In this document: in pieces, positions 23,680-35,240 of the stretch | Layout: each line of letters starts with the position of its first letter | Position numbering within the stretch: the stretch's first letter is position 1 | Origin: Isoetes taiwanensis | Taxonomy: Eukaryota; Streptophyta; Lycopodiopsida; Isoetales; Isoetaceae | Direction: 5' to 3' | Assembly (NCBI GenBank): GCA_021234155.1 | Contig: JAJEKV010000221.1 | Span: 62,001 to 126,000 of the forward strand | DNA length: 64,000 nucleotides | Notes under the pieces: generated by a model | Databases searched by the model: none | The model's input: only the letters and a program-made list of their open reading frames with translations | Told to the model about the DNA's origin: nothing | Position numbers and translations under genes: made by a program

Positions 23680-24841
23680 GTTGCTGATCAACAGATCCAA
23701 GATGTGGATCTCCAAGACTTCTTCAAAGATATTCCCTCGACTCAATTGGATGATTTGAGTTATTGGCTATCCCTATGGAAAGGGAGATTTGGGATACATT
23801 AAAGTCCATGGCACATGGGAAAAGCCCGGGACCAGATGGATTTCCCCCTGAATTCTTTGTGGAATTCTGGGAAATCATGAAAGAGGACCTCATTGTCTTC
23901 TTTAAAGGGGCATGGAAAACTAGTAAACTCAACCCAGCCATCAATGTTGGTCAAATAGTTAAAGTGGATAACCCTGAATCTTTAGGGGACTGGAGGCCCA
24001 TATCCCTCACTAATACCATATACGATTCGAAGTGCTGGCAAAGATCTTGGCTAACAGGCTCAAGTCAAGATTATAGGAAATAATCAATCCCTGCCAGTCA
24101 GCTTTTCTGCACTCCAGACAACTATCTTGGAGCAGCTGAGGGCCTACATTGGAATAAACTTTCTGGGCAAAAATGCATGCTCTTGAAATTAGATTTCAAA
24201 CGAGCCTATGATACTATCAGTTGGAGGTTTCTGCAAAGGGCATTACAACACTTGGGCTTCTCAGAGGCACTCTTTGAGAAAATAATGAGCTTCAACAATT
24301 CTGCCTCATCAGCCTTACTAATTAATGGCACACCTTCCAAACTCTTTCAATGTCAAAGGGGGGTTAGGCAAGGGTGCCCCTTGGCACCATATTTATTCCT
24401 AACTGTGGCAGAGATTGTAACCAGGCTCTACACCTTCAAACACAGAAAATGATAAATTGCCTGGCCCTTCCAAATGATATGGGGAATTTTGTCATCATGC
24501 AGTATGCAGATGACACCTTCGTATTCCTCAAGCATGGTGACAACAGCTTACCAAATTTCTTAGAAGCAATGGATAGATTTGGTAAAGTCTCTGAAGTTTG
24601 CCTCAACAAAGCAAAATGTGCTATTATCATGGACTTCCAGGACAGTGTGCTCTCGGGTATAAATGTCATTGGGAAATCTGCTGCAACTAAAATTCTAGGT
24701 ATTCCTTTGGCTGTAAATAGTTCCATATATGGTCTCTGGGAACCAATTGTCTCTAGGATCAAGAGGAAACTTCAGATGTATCCTCCTTCCTTGTCTTTGG
24801 CAGGCAGAATTGAAATTGCTAATGCAGTAACAGCTAGTACA
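23680..24841 (+). pseudogene. L1-like LINE reverse transcriptase fragment (copy A)
   Basis: The sequence encodes an L1-type RT with KSPGPDGFPPEFF, LKLDFKRAYDTISW, RQGCPLAP and the catalytic QYADDTFVF. Relative to copy B it has lost about 11, 9, 11 and 4 bases at separate places, which break the frame (for example after VGQIV and near TRLYTF). Where copy B has a stop after CPLAP, copy A keeps Tyr. The LINE is on the opposite strand to the RING-like exons, as in copy B. Confidence 0.85.
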
Positions 24842-24859
24842 GTATGTACAAAAGATGGT

Positions 24860-25225
24860 CGTTACAACCACATCGCAGAATCGAGGTAGGCAGATGGACC
24901 TGGGAAGAGCGAGAAATCAGGATTTGCTAATACTGCTACTTGGAACTTATTGAAGATGAGAGCCACATTCTTCAGCATTGCCCAACATTTTCAGATATAC
25001 GGGCACGATATAATGGGTTGGTTACACCTAATCAACCACTACATGTAATGATGAACACACCTTCAGTGAACACACTGGCATTTTACATCCAGGAGATAAT
25101 GGATATGAGGGCTCAATTGTGTCTCACATTGACAGGTAGAAATGTACAAATGTACAGTTCATCAGCAGGCCTATTACTGCTAAGGTTTTCCCATCGAAAA
25201 TTGTTTGGAGTGGAGGTTTTTTAAT
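24860..25225 (+). pseudogene. C-terminal zinc-binding region of an RTE-like LINE
   Basis: In one frame the sequence reads VGRWTWEEREIRIC, a stop, YCYLELIEDESHIL, then QHCPTFSDIRARY. The C-x2-C...H-x4-C arrangement followed by a C-P-x-F-x-D-I-R motif is the typical C-terminal end of RTE/CR1-like LINE proteins. The single stop lies between the first two cysteines. It begins right after the end of copy A and is unrelated to the L1-like LINE there. Confidence 0.6.
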
Positions 25226-25425
25226 CCTATACATGAATAGGCCAGCTGAGTTAGTAAAGATTAGCTCAGGTTATCAAACATAAATTCATGAACATTTAAG
25301 AGTTTATTTATAACATTCCGGAAGAAACAATTGAGGATAGTCTAGAAATAAACCTTTCAAGAGCTACAAATTGATTTCTAGGAATGACTATCGGGGAATC
25401 TTTGATGTATATTAACTTAAATGGC

Positions 25426-25440
25426 TTTTTTTTTTTTTTT
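25426..25440. repeat. poly-T run (15)
   Basis: A 15-base T run is followed by AT-rich sequence. It may be the tail of a minus-strand retrotransposed copy, but no coding body is visible beside it. Confidence 0.6.
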
Positions 25441-25481
25441 AAGAACTGTGTCATCAATATATTAAAAGAATGGTAATATTA

Positions 25482-25621
25482 CAAAGGCAGTTTTTTAGTT
25501 GAAGTGATGCGAGATTTGAATATAACATGTTTTATAATGATTATATATGCTCAAAGGCAGTTTTTTAGTTGAAGTGATGCGAGATTTGAATATAACATGT
25601 TTTATAATGATTATATATGCT
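25482..25621. repeat. perfect 70-bp tandem duplication
   Basis: The 70-base unit starting CAAAGGCAGTTTTTTAGTTG is present twice head to tail with no difference, indicating a very recent event or an assembly duplication. Confidence 0.95.
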
Positions 25622-25774
25622 AGTTGATATGCGAGGAAAACTATCTTTCACTTTGATGCTTACTTCAAGATGCAATTGTAATACAAACTCCACTTTCCTT
25701 TACTTGGAGTTGTATTATCATCTCATATTGTGAACTTGCACCTCCCAAGGACCATCTCATTTTTAGGAAGGAGT

Positions 25775-25938
25775 AATTTGAAGGACCATAAAATTTCTGA
25801 ATGAAATTTTGAAATTTGAATACGAATTCAAAATGAATGAAATTTTGAGCTGACCGGCGGGTCACGAGCGGTGAGCAGCGAGTGGCGCCGGCCAGTTCCG
25901 CCAAAATTTCATTCAGAAATTTTATGGTTCTTCAAATT
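25775..25938. repeat. inverted repeat with 37-bp arms
   Basis: Arms 25775-25811 and 25902-25938 are reverse complements with one mismatch and enclose 90 bases of GC-richer sequence. The right arm is part of the minus-strand coding fragment ending NHKISE, so the left arm is an inverted partial copy of that coding end. Confidence 0.9.
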
Positions 25939-26472
25939 CTCCGACGAAATTTTAACCATCTTCAAATTTCTGCCCGATCCATCCTCAAATTTCTGCCAGT
26001 TCTTGAGATCTGTAGCATTTCTTGCCTTTGGTTTTGCTTTCTTAAGTTCCTTATTGAATTTTAGTCTCACAAATGCTACTGCATCATCAAATTTTAACCT
26101 ATCATCAAATTTTGAAAAGATCTGCAGCAGTCTTTTCCTGTTTTTCCTGTAAGTTTGCAGCAGTCTTTTCCTGTAAGTAAGAATCAAGAGCTTTAGGGTC
26201 ATACCCGAGAATAGACAAAGCATCGTATCCTTCACAAGGAAAGCGCCGGAGTAATGTCAATCATTTGGCCGTTCATTTTTCCACCGTATGTGCCATAGCT
26301 TTCTATAAAATCCCAAATCACTTCTATTTTGGCCGGAGCGATTTCCAAGTTGTATGGCTGCCAAAGGCCGAAGATATCCATCCAATTCCTGTTAGAGGGG
26401 TCGGAGAGATGGTGAGAGGACAGAGGCTTCATGAAAAAGGGTTGCAGCTTCATATGCTCTTCCGGATCCATG
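25905..26472 (-). pseudogene. unknown gene fragment (minus strand)
   Basis: A minus-strand ATG at 26472 in the context GCCATGG opens MDPEEHMKLQPFF and continues about 80 codons to IDITPALSL. The frame is then lost, but a neighbouring frame continues sensibly (EGYDALSILGYDPKALDSYL). A further Lys-rich stretch follows to NHKISE at about 25909. Codon quality and GC content are better than in the flanks, so this was probably a real exon pair. I do not recognise the protein. The large LINE inserted 220 bp upstream of the ATG, possibly in its promoter. Confidence 0.4.
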
Positions 26473-26681
26473 GCTATGGCAATGCATGATGTTAGCATGG
26501 GCGTTGGGCAGAAACAGGAGGCGGAAACAGAGAGTTTGGGCAGAAACACGAGGAGGAAACAGAGAGGAAACTCAGAGAGGAGCGGCGGAAACAGAGAGGA
26601 GGCGGCGCCGCCCAAAAAATGGACAGAGCTTCAACAGAGTTTTTCGTTTTTTAAAAAGCTATCAAATAAGGGCGAAATTTG

Positions 26682-26690
26682 ATGATGGTT

Positions 26691-26692
<2 letters not shown>
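26682..26692. repeat. target-site duplication, 3' side of the L1-like LINE
   Basis: ATGATGGTTAA directly precedes the poly-T tail and is repeated at 32525-32535 next to the 5' end of the LINE. Confidence 0.85.
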
Positions 26693-26735
<43 letters not shown>

Positions 26736-26980
26736 AAGGACGTCAAGCTTTATTCACCAACTAGAAACCAGAGCAACATAAATGCAAAGACAGATTATAA
26801 CCCCAAAGTGGACAAACCGATCCAACCGAAAGCACAACCACCGCCTATGCAAAAGAATGAATCAAGGTAAGTATGCCAGATCAAGATTTTTCTTCTCTTG
26901 ATCAAGAGAAGAACAATTGTAAGTCATAACAATTTTATCTTGCGCCCATCAAGAACAACCTCATCGGCAGATCTATGCCC

Positions 26981-29900
26981 TTAAAGATAAACAACCTCCT
27001 TCTCTTCCAGATTGACCATAAAAGCCACCACATGCGAGATGAAAAGCTCAAGTTTCGTTGTTTGGGCCAAGCATCGATAGATAGCAAGCAAAATTTGCCG
27101 GCTAGATCGAGACGCGCAAAAAGGGTCAACAACCAAGACCATGCCCGCCAAGCCTCTCACACAAGAAAAACAATGCTCAATACTCTCAACCCTTTGCTGG
27201 CATAAAGGGCGAGCTCTCAAACCGATTATCCATTTTATGGACTAACCTGTTGACTCGAGGCATCTATGGATCACTTGCCACCACAAAACTACTACTTTGG
27301 GGTGAAGCAGCCTTATCCCATACCCATATCCAAACACTTTTCCATTGTGGTCGAGGGACTGAAGATGCCATCTATTAGATGGAGGCAGGATTCAGTAATG
27401 CACAAGCAATTTATACACGTAAGACACAAACCGCCTCGGCCGGATATCCCGATGGCAACCCCATATGACTACCTCAACTGCGGGACCGTAATCCCGCGGG
27501 CAACAATGCAAAGAATATGATTCTAGATTACTCGTCCCATCCGCATAACAAGAACTTTGTTCTAAATGCTTCCCATGACATGAGATGATCGACTCATACC
27601 AAGTCTGCAATAGTATTGATACCACCGCTACCCATCGTCGTTGTGTCTTTGGATGAACAACCACACTTAGAGGCACATTCTCCGAGTGTCCCGCAAAGGA
27701 ATCCACCAAAGATGGAGTGGACAACTCAAGACATGCCTCGTGATTAATATGGAAAAGAGACCGACAGTTGTCCCAAGTCCGCAAGCAACCCCTTTAGAAA
27801 GGGAGAAGCATTAGGATACTGGGATGCATATGATAAAGCAAAGCCCAAGGAAGGAGGGGCTTAATGGAAGCCTTATGAAATGGGAGACAATGCTGAATCG
27901 ACCGCACCAACAACATCGTGCCAGAGAATCATCCTTACCAATGAAAATCCTCCAAATGAACTTTGATATCATCACCTTGCTTTGGAGGTGAAAATCCAAC
28001 ATACCAAGACCACCAAATGCCTTAGGTCTAATGCATTTTCGCCCAAGCTACCTTGACCACGCTCCTAACTCATTTCCACCCCAAATAAAATTTCTCGACG
28101 ATACGCACAATCTCCTCCATCTTACATCGCAGAGCTAGTAAAGTGACGCCATGTAGACATGAGTATTACTAAGAACACATTTAGCCACAAAGTGATTCTA
28201 CCGCATGGACAGCTTTAGTCAGATTCCACCAAAACAAGTGCTTTTGCAACCCACTAATGATTTCATCCCAAGCATCCAAGCGTAGACATGAATTCCAACC
28301 GGGATACCAAGCAACTTTGTGGTATTGCCATGCGTAAGAATCTTCCAAGGATAGTCCAAAATATGTGGAGGGATGGGACCGCCCAACGCCCACAAAGTCA
28401 GTACATTTTTGCCACCCTACAAGAACTCCCCGATGCTAAGGAGAATGTGTCTAATAATAGCTTAGCATTATTTAAGATTCTCAAATTTCGCAATTAGGAA
28501 CAAAAAGTGTCATCCAAGATATTGGTTACATACCTCTTGAGAACCATCGCCCATTGGGAGGCCTTGAATAACGCCATCTTGGGTAGCCAATGAGAAGAGC
28601 CGGGACAAGACTTCGCCACAATTGTGAAAAGCAAGGGTGCTAAGGGACAACCCCCGCCGAATTCCTCTACCCACTACAAAAATATCCATGGCTCGCCTCG
28701 AAAAGGAAGAGATCCGGGCTGATGTATGGAGCTTCATGACATTCCTTGTGAATGACTCCCAAACCCAAGTGCAAGAAGACACTTCTCCAAGAAGCCCCAA
28801 TCAACACTATCGTAGGCTTTAGCAAAATCAAGCTTAAGATACATCGCTTCTATGACCCCAGAATCGGGCCCAATATATTCCTTCATATAAAAAGAGCCCA
28901 CGCTTGTTGAGAATACAACGACGAGGGAGAAAGCCGATTGTGTTGATTTAGAGATAGCCACCAAGATGTCTCTGGACTCTTTTCGCCAATGTCTTAGCAA
29001 AGATCTTGTACACAGAGGAAAGCAATGTAATAGGTCGCCAAATGTAAATAGTCTTGGGTTCCTTGTTCTTTGGAATGAGAGAGATACAACCTCAGATTCA
29101 AAATCTTATCAAGGCTCCTAAATCTCTCAAACTCACAAAAGGCATCATATATGTCATCCTCCAACCGGGCCCCAAAGACTTCAAAGAATTCAATAGGAAA
29201 GCCATCAAGACCCGGCATTTATCCTTTTCAAGAGAGCCACAACCGCTTTTAAGTCCTCCTTCACAATATTAGACTCAAGAAGCAACCTCCGCTTCTTCGT
29301 AAACAATGCGACGCGACCTTAGTCAACACGTACCAATTGCATGTCCTTCCGAAAGGGCAATGGGTGTCGCAAAGAATGAAGAAAAGTGATGATGAAGATA
29401 TCGCTTAAGATTCACCGGACGGAGATAAGAGCACCATCCGGCAGCACCAAAGAATGTATAGAAGTGGCGAAGTTTCCTTCTTCTTGCGTACCGCAAAAAG
29501 AACCGGGTACATCTATCACCGCCCTTGAACCATCGCGAACCCCGCTTTTCTTCACTTTGGCTTCAAGAACTTTTACAGCTTCTATAGCCTTGATCCGAGA
29601 TAATAACTCCTTTCTCCTCGACTCCATTAGTATGGCCATGAAGCCGAGTACTTCTAATTCCTCGGTACAATGCAAATCAATAGCCCTCTAGCTTCAAAGC
29701 AGCCTCGACTCTCCCATATTCTTTTGCAATGACTTCACCGCAGATAACGCCGCAACAACCCCGCATATGCCCCTACGAGGTGAGAAGGCCCGAGACCAAG
29801 CCCGACTACACTAACTTTGAACTCATCATCCTCCGTGTACTTGCAATTAAGCTTAAAGTAGGTCCCGGTAGGTCGATGACAATTAGCCACATCATTAGTT

Positions 29901-30602
29901 AGAAGTTGTGGATTATGATCGCATTACGAGCTATCCGTAAGATTTGAGCGATTTAAAATCCGCTAGCCGAGCAAAAAGACAAGTATTAAAGTATCCTCTA
30001 TCATGCCTTGCATAAGCTCGCCAGCCCCCGTCCAACCATTACACCACGTGAAAGGACTGATCACCATCAATCTCCATAAGTCGACCATCATGTAAAAGGC
30101 GAGCCATTGCTCTCGCCAATCCTTGCACCACTTCGTGAGCCGCGACCACTTCTATCTCTTTCCAACTCGACCATATTGAAGTCGCCAACGAGCAACCATG
30201 CAACATTTTGTCCAAGCCGGAGAACTTTACTCCTCGAGTTGCCCACAAAGCACCACGCCGACGAGGTCTATTATGAGCATACACATTTATCAAACCCCAT
30301 TCTTGGCCCTTATCTTTCCATTTGATTATTATCCACCGCCCGAACCTATCTGCTTGAGTAAAAGTGACATCCACAGATGACTTCCATGCAAGAAGCACAC
30401 CAGCCTTTTAGATGCATCAGCAGCAGACACCAAGACATTATAGTCCCGCCCAAATACATTAGCTACTTTATGTACATCATCGCGGGCGGCATTTATGCTC
30501 TTGGAGGCAACAAAAGGTCGAGAAAACTTAGATGTAAAGAGACAACCCGCTTTTTACTTGGGAAGAAGCCACTCCCCTCACATTCCAAGACAATGTGTTC
30601 AT
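26981..30602 (-). pseudogene. LINE ORF2 (endonuclease-reverse transcriptase), decayed
   Basis: The start is the classic plant LINE opening MNTLSWNVRG at 30602. The endonuclease part retains LLAWKSSVDV and WGLINVYAHN. RT remnants in order are PGLDGFPIEFFE, YLKLDFAKAYDSVDWGF, GIRRGLSLSTLAF and GLPMGDGSQEV. The catalytic box falls in a frameshift and reads ILDD in the neighbouring frame. The C-terminal part keeps a weak zinc-binding block (LCQQRVESIEHCFSC). About 1200 codons separate start and end, close to the usual ORF2 size of about 1300. It would have nicked target DNA and copied its own RNA, but cannot now. Confidence 0.85.
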
Positions 30603-30619
30603 GTGGCCAAAATATTATG

Positions 30620-32396
30620 CTCCACCTCCATACCAATAGAGCCAGCCTCAACCATGTCCATCTCAAGATGGTTCTCAAGGGAGGTCAGCCCACCTCGCCC
30701 CGAAATTGGCAAGGGGAGCCTCCCTCTGCTCCACCCTTCCATTGTTTTGTTCAAGACTTGGTGAGGGAGAGCCTCCCTCTCCGCTTCTACCCCCATTATT
30801 TTGTTGGGTAACGGCAAGGGAGAGCCTCCTCCTCCGCTCCACCCTTCCATGCAAATTATCGGGACCCGCCATGACATGTGACACATGTTGACTAGCCTTA
30901 TTAGTGCAGCTTCTTTTCCAATTAACATTTGTCCATCCCTCTTGGGCATTTTCATGATGTTCTTGAACACTTTCATGCCGCCTTGCAATTCCCCGGATCT
31001 TCAGAACTTAGCCCTAGCATCCTCTTCAAAAGCGGGAGTATGCACAATCTTCCGTGGGATAGTGGTTTTAGCAGCAGATGGAGTAGCAACAACAGAGGTC
31101 GCAGAGCATTGGCGTAAGGGACAAAGAGGGTAATGGAGACACAAAGAGGTAGGAGGCACAGAGGAAGAAGGGACCATTGCAGGCGATCTCTTTTAGCACT
31201 AAAAATTTGCAAATAAAGCAAGTTGAGGAAATAAATCGCAAGCCGAGGGCCATTGAGCAACCAAGAAAGCATACTCGTAAAAGATAGGGCCACTTTTCAC
31301 AACCACACAAATGTGAAGACCGCCAATTTAAGGAAGAGAAACACAAATTTTAGCACCATCAACAATAGAATGGGCCGATGAGTACCTGCACCATTAGCAA
31401 TACCGATAAGAAACTCCGCAGACAAGAGATCGGGAGGAAGATTAGGAATAGAAAACCAACATGGCATCCTAAGAGCAGGAGTCATACCAGAGAAAATCCA
31501 GCGCAGTAAGGCTGGTACAAAAATATAATCACTCCACATTGGGTCCACACCACGCCACCGGTTGCTCAACAGCCCACAAAGATCATCAAAAACGATCAAA
31601 AAACTTTTATCCAAAGATCTTTAAAGTACGATAAGGTGGCAACCCTAATCTCCGAAGATGACCAGTCAACCAATAGCCAAGCTTCCTACTATCAAGAAAT
31701 GCTCCAAAGTATATTGACCAACCACACTAAACGACAACAAGTTACTAATACACTTCTTGTGTAAGTCATGATCAATCTCGACCACATTGTACCCAGACGC
31801 TTGAAGAGTATTCTTACACATTTCAGCTGATAGAAAACTTCAATGTAAGGTAAATCAAGTTCCAACTGTGTCTCCTTTGCTCGCAACTCACCCAAAAGAT
31901 TACTAAGATCTCTTTTATTATCCTCAATCATCACATCAATAGTCTGAGCAACACGCCCAGCCAGACGAGTTGAAGACAAGTCCTTCTTGATCCAATCACT
32001 AAAGCGCCCCCGCTAGCATTTACTCCAGAAGTTGAGGACCTCCAAGGAAGTGGACGGACTGATCTTTGTTAGAATTGACACACCGGGCGCCGAGGCACCA
32101 TCCACGTAAGCATTACCGCTATTCAAAGCACTTGTACTCTTCGTGCACCACCGGGGTGCCAAAACAGGAAAATCAGCATCTTGAAAGACATTCTCACTAT
32201 AAGCCAAAGGGTTAACATGCAATGCCAAATTTGCCCCCGCGACCCAAGATGGATACAGGAGGTTTGCAGTGCAGCTTGGAAGTTGACGCCATAGAGCCAA
32301 AACTGTCAGGGCCGAAAAGGCAATCAGCCGGAACCTAAAACTTGCGATGCCACACACCGTTGGAAAGAGCTCTGAATCAGCTTTCCAACGAGCCAA
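30620..32396 (-). pseudogene. LINE ORF1 (DUF4283-like RNA-binding protein), decayed
   Basis: The first methionine is at 32396. The central block contains RMPCWFSIPNLPPDLLSAEF, the recognisable W-x-x-x-x-L-P-x-x-x-x core of DUF4283. After it comes a tail with three imperfect copies of a GGGEPPSPL-type repeat (30660-30860). The N-terminal third is homologous to the ORF1 fragment at 45.45-46.19 kb: both carry a C-x-N-x-x-Q-A-S-G block followed by V-V-E-V/I-D-H. Stops occur throughout. Confidence 0.7.
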
Positions 32397-32524
32397 AGAA
32401 CACCGTAATCCGAGGTCTGTAGCTCAAGATATGAGCACAAACGTAAAGCAGCCTCCGGCAGAAACCCTAGGGCGCATCCATCCTTACAAATGCAAGTTTG
32501 GATGACTGAATTTTATTATTGTGC

Positions 32525-32535
32525 ATGATGGTTAA
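32525..32535. repeat. target-site duplication, 5' side of the L1-like LINE
   Basis: ATGATGGTTAA is identical to 26682-26692. Confidence 0.85.
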
Positions 32536-34165
32536 AATTTCGTATGAGCAATCTCTTATAACGTCTCTTTCCATCCATGCATATTAATTTAAGGTCTCAT
32601 GGTATATGTTATCGGCATTAACATCCATTATTAAAGACATCTTATATTTTTAGATTGATCTAGGTTTATATTGCTTATATGAATTTTATTGCGCTTTGTG
32701 CATAAGCACGAGAGTTGGTTATAATATTGTTTGATAGCAAAATATCTAAAACTCTATTTTGTAGATATTATGATGATGCAGATGGGCAAAGATTATGCAA
32801 ATGTATCCTCCATTAAGCTAGGTCATCATAACCTAGGCCATCTAAATATGTACCACCCTCTAAAAAGTTTTGTAGATTATAGTACACACTAAAAAAGGCA
32901 CGACTGAAGTGAGCCCCTCAAATAAGTTCATTCTGGCTCTTTGCTTCAATTCATTGCAAATAGCTTCCTATGTTTGCTAATATTCAAATAGATCTAGTGC
33001 GAGATGCTGCTACAGTCTGCCACACCAAGAACAACCTGGCTACATGACTCCCACCAATGTCATTGCATGTCTAAAAGATAGAATGTCACTTGGGTCACTT
33101 GGTCTAAAAGATAGAATGTCACTTGAAAGATGGTGGATAATGAGAACATATGTTGATATTGTTAGGATAATCCATGTGTTTGTGAAGGGCTTCTTCAACG
33201 TGCGAAAAGTCTTTTGGCTATGGTTACAAATAACGCCAAACAGCTAGCTGGCTTGGTCGCAATTGCAACACTTAGGGTGGTCAAAGATAGCTCAAGAAAT
33301 AAGGGTGCAGCTTCTTCCCAAAGTTAGATTTGAAAGAGTCTAGGTAGGCTAGAGAAGCTTCACATTTGAACATTCTATACTAGCATAGCATCTCCAGCAA
33401 ATATTTACAACTAGTCAAAAACCACGTGCAAACAAGACAAATGATCTTTAATTTATGTTGGTGGAGGAGTGACATCATCCCTCCAACCAATTTCTCACGG
33501 TTTGCTTGAGAAGTTTTTTATAAAATAAACAGATTTTTCTGACATAATCAAACAAATCCCATAGCTGGCCTGATACATAAACTTTTGATTATCAAATCAA
33601 ATGGAGTGTTTAGAAAGTACCCACTATGTTGTTAGAAATCCCAAGACACAGAATTCTTCAATTATTTAAGTATTTAAAGGTCTTGAGAAAGGAAAGCAGA
33701 GAATTTGGACAAAGCATTTAATATGAGTTTTTCACAAGACATAGGCAATTCAAACACGTTTAATACTGTGGATTTTAGTTTTTGAGATGAAAGACACCAT
33801 TGGATCAGTTTTTAAAGATGGAAGAAACACCATTGGATATTAATGAGAATTGTTCTAGTCAAAATTTTCAAGAGACTCCTGAAATCAGATTCATTACATA
33901 ACCTAGTACACAAATGCTGCCCATTCTTCCTGTTTCTTCATGTCTTGTCCCATCCTAATTAGCAATCAACTAACATTGACTTGGTTTTCTACCAATGATG
34001 CTTCAGATTTCAGAATCAGATCATTCTTTGCCAGGATTATATGCTGAAAATTCATAACTATGAAACAGAGAACATGTGCTCACCTCTGATCCATCCAAGC
34101 TCCAGCGTCTTGCTTGCAGCAGTTATTTGGTCTAACAATATAATGAAGCATCCAAGGATGCATTC
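32536..34165. other. interval without recognisable gene
   Basis: AT-rich sequence lies downstream of the DUF3511 gene. A short duplication (CTAAAAGATAGAATGTCACTTG) occurs at about 33070-33125. No coding stretch of quality was seen. The part next to 34165 is the likely 3' UTR of the DUF3511 gene. Confidence 0.55.
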
Positions 34166-34485
34166 CTAGAACCACCCATAACGCATTTCGATGTATTTGT
34201 CTTTAATCCATTTAAAACTGTTCCTCACAGATGATTTCACTTTGTGTTCCACAGTAAAGACCTTGTAAGATGCAACTCTTTTTTTCCTCTTCAACTCTGG
34301 ATCATTCCAGGAGTCCCAAGAACGTGATGATTTGTGCTTTTTACCCTCTTTAAGTTTTGGCAAACCTTTAGTTTTAGAAGGGGGTAATCCTGCATCCAAC
34401 CACCATATGTAGTAGACGGAAAAGATTGACTTCTAATCTCAAAGCTATCGTAGCTATAATGCTGAACGCGCCCGTTTTCAGACAT
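34166..34485 (-). pseudogene. DUF3511 family protein gene with a frameshift
   Basis: Two overlapping minus-strand frames together make one DUF3511 protein. The first runs from ATG at 34485 (MSENGRVQHYSYDSFEIRSQ) to about 34400. The second contains SWDSWNDPELKRKKRVASYK and ends SFKWIKDKYIEMRYGWF followed by TAG, the hallmark C-terminus of this plant-specific family of unknown function. The frame changes near TTYGGW. One base too many or too few there explains it. It is too short for an intron, although a 14-nt GT...AG lies at the spot. The length (about 105 residues) suits the family. It is the only host gene here I can name. It could be a recent pseudogene, or intact with an assembly error. 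Confidence 0.85.
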
Positions 34486-35240
34486 TATCTGAGGTCCGAG
34501 CCTCCCTATAATAAGATTTGAAGCTGTAAAACAGAGTAATAGCCAGATCTATGTCATAATCTGCCCTAAAACCATTATAAAAAAGATTCTTGATTAATCT
34601 TGACGAGAGGGGCAAAGAAATACCTTCAGTGAACAGATTCTCGTGAATCCTTTCCGCGCAAAATGGATAAATTCATATACAAAGGTTATTCAAATCCCCA
34701 AATGCCTAAGTGAGAAAACCGCTAAGTGAGAAAACCGCCATAGCTGCCCTTTGCTTCAAAATAGGATAAGTTTGGACAGATCTAATAGGCTGTTTTAAGA
34801 CATGAAAATCACTTATTCGGGGTGGATAAAACGTGAATCCAGAATCGTGAAGCAGGCTTGGATTAGAAAACAGCGATGAAACCAGCAATGGACGAAAACC
34901 CACAAAATTTTAGGATCAAACAGGTCGTCCTGCAGAAGCCCAGGCGGTATTTGATCATCAAAAGCAAGAATCGGAGTATGTATTGCTGAATTCGCCGGGC
35001 TAAAACGCGTAATCAAGGAACAGAGATTCAAGATAAAATGCCAGGGACTAAAAAAAAACATGCGGATGTTGGATTAACGGCGCTTGAAACAGCGTTAAAG
35101 CTCGATAATTATCTGGCAAAAGGGACGGTGAATCCATCCCGGCCGTCCATTTCGAGATTAAAATCCAACCGCCGGATCATAGCGTGCGGTGCGAATTATA
35201 TATATTTATGGTATGGGAACATGCCACGACGATAAAGTGT
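34486..35240 (-). promoter_or_regulatory. probable 5' UTR and promoter region of the DUF3511 gene
   Basis: Upstream of the ATG, the 34900-35190 part is richer in CpG than its surroundings (CCCGGCCG, GGCGCTTG, AACGCG), as expected near a plant promoter. A TATA-like AAATATATATAATTC on the minus strand lies at about 35193-35207. No upstream exon could be confirmed. Confidence 0.35.

Larger units (their letters stand above)
22982..24841. repeat. copy A of a 1.86-kb inverted segmental duplication
   Basis: This segment is a close inverted copy of 39733-41619. It holds the 5' exons of the RING-like gene (minus strand) and the adjacent LINE reverse transcriptase (plus strand). It ends abruptly at 24841, in the middle of the LINE coding sequence. 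On the left it is cut by the LTR. It differs from copy B by scattered substitutions and several short deletions. Confidence 0.9.
26693..32524 (-). mobile_element. full-length decayed L1-like LINE (5832 bp)
   Basis: The element lies on the minus strand and is bounded by an 11-bp target-site duplication. At its 3' end is a 42-base poly-T, i.e. a poly(A) tail in sense orientation. In sense order it has a short 5' UTR, ORF1 with a DUF4283-like domain, and a Gly/Ser/Pro-rich ORF1 tail with internal repeats. ORF2 follows with endonuclease, RT and a Cys/His region, then a short 3' UTR. Both ORFs are interrupted by many stops and frameshifts, so it is a dead copy. Length, order and TSD agree with a complete plant L1 insertion. 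Confidence 0.9.
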
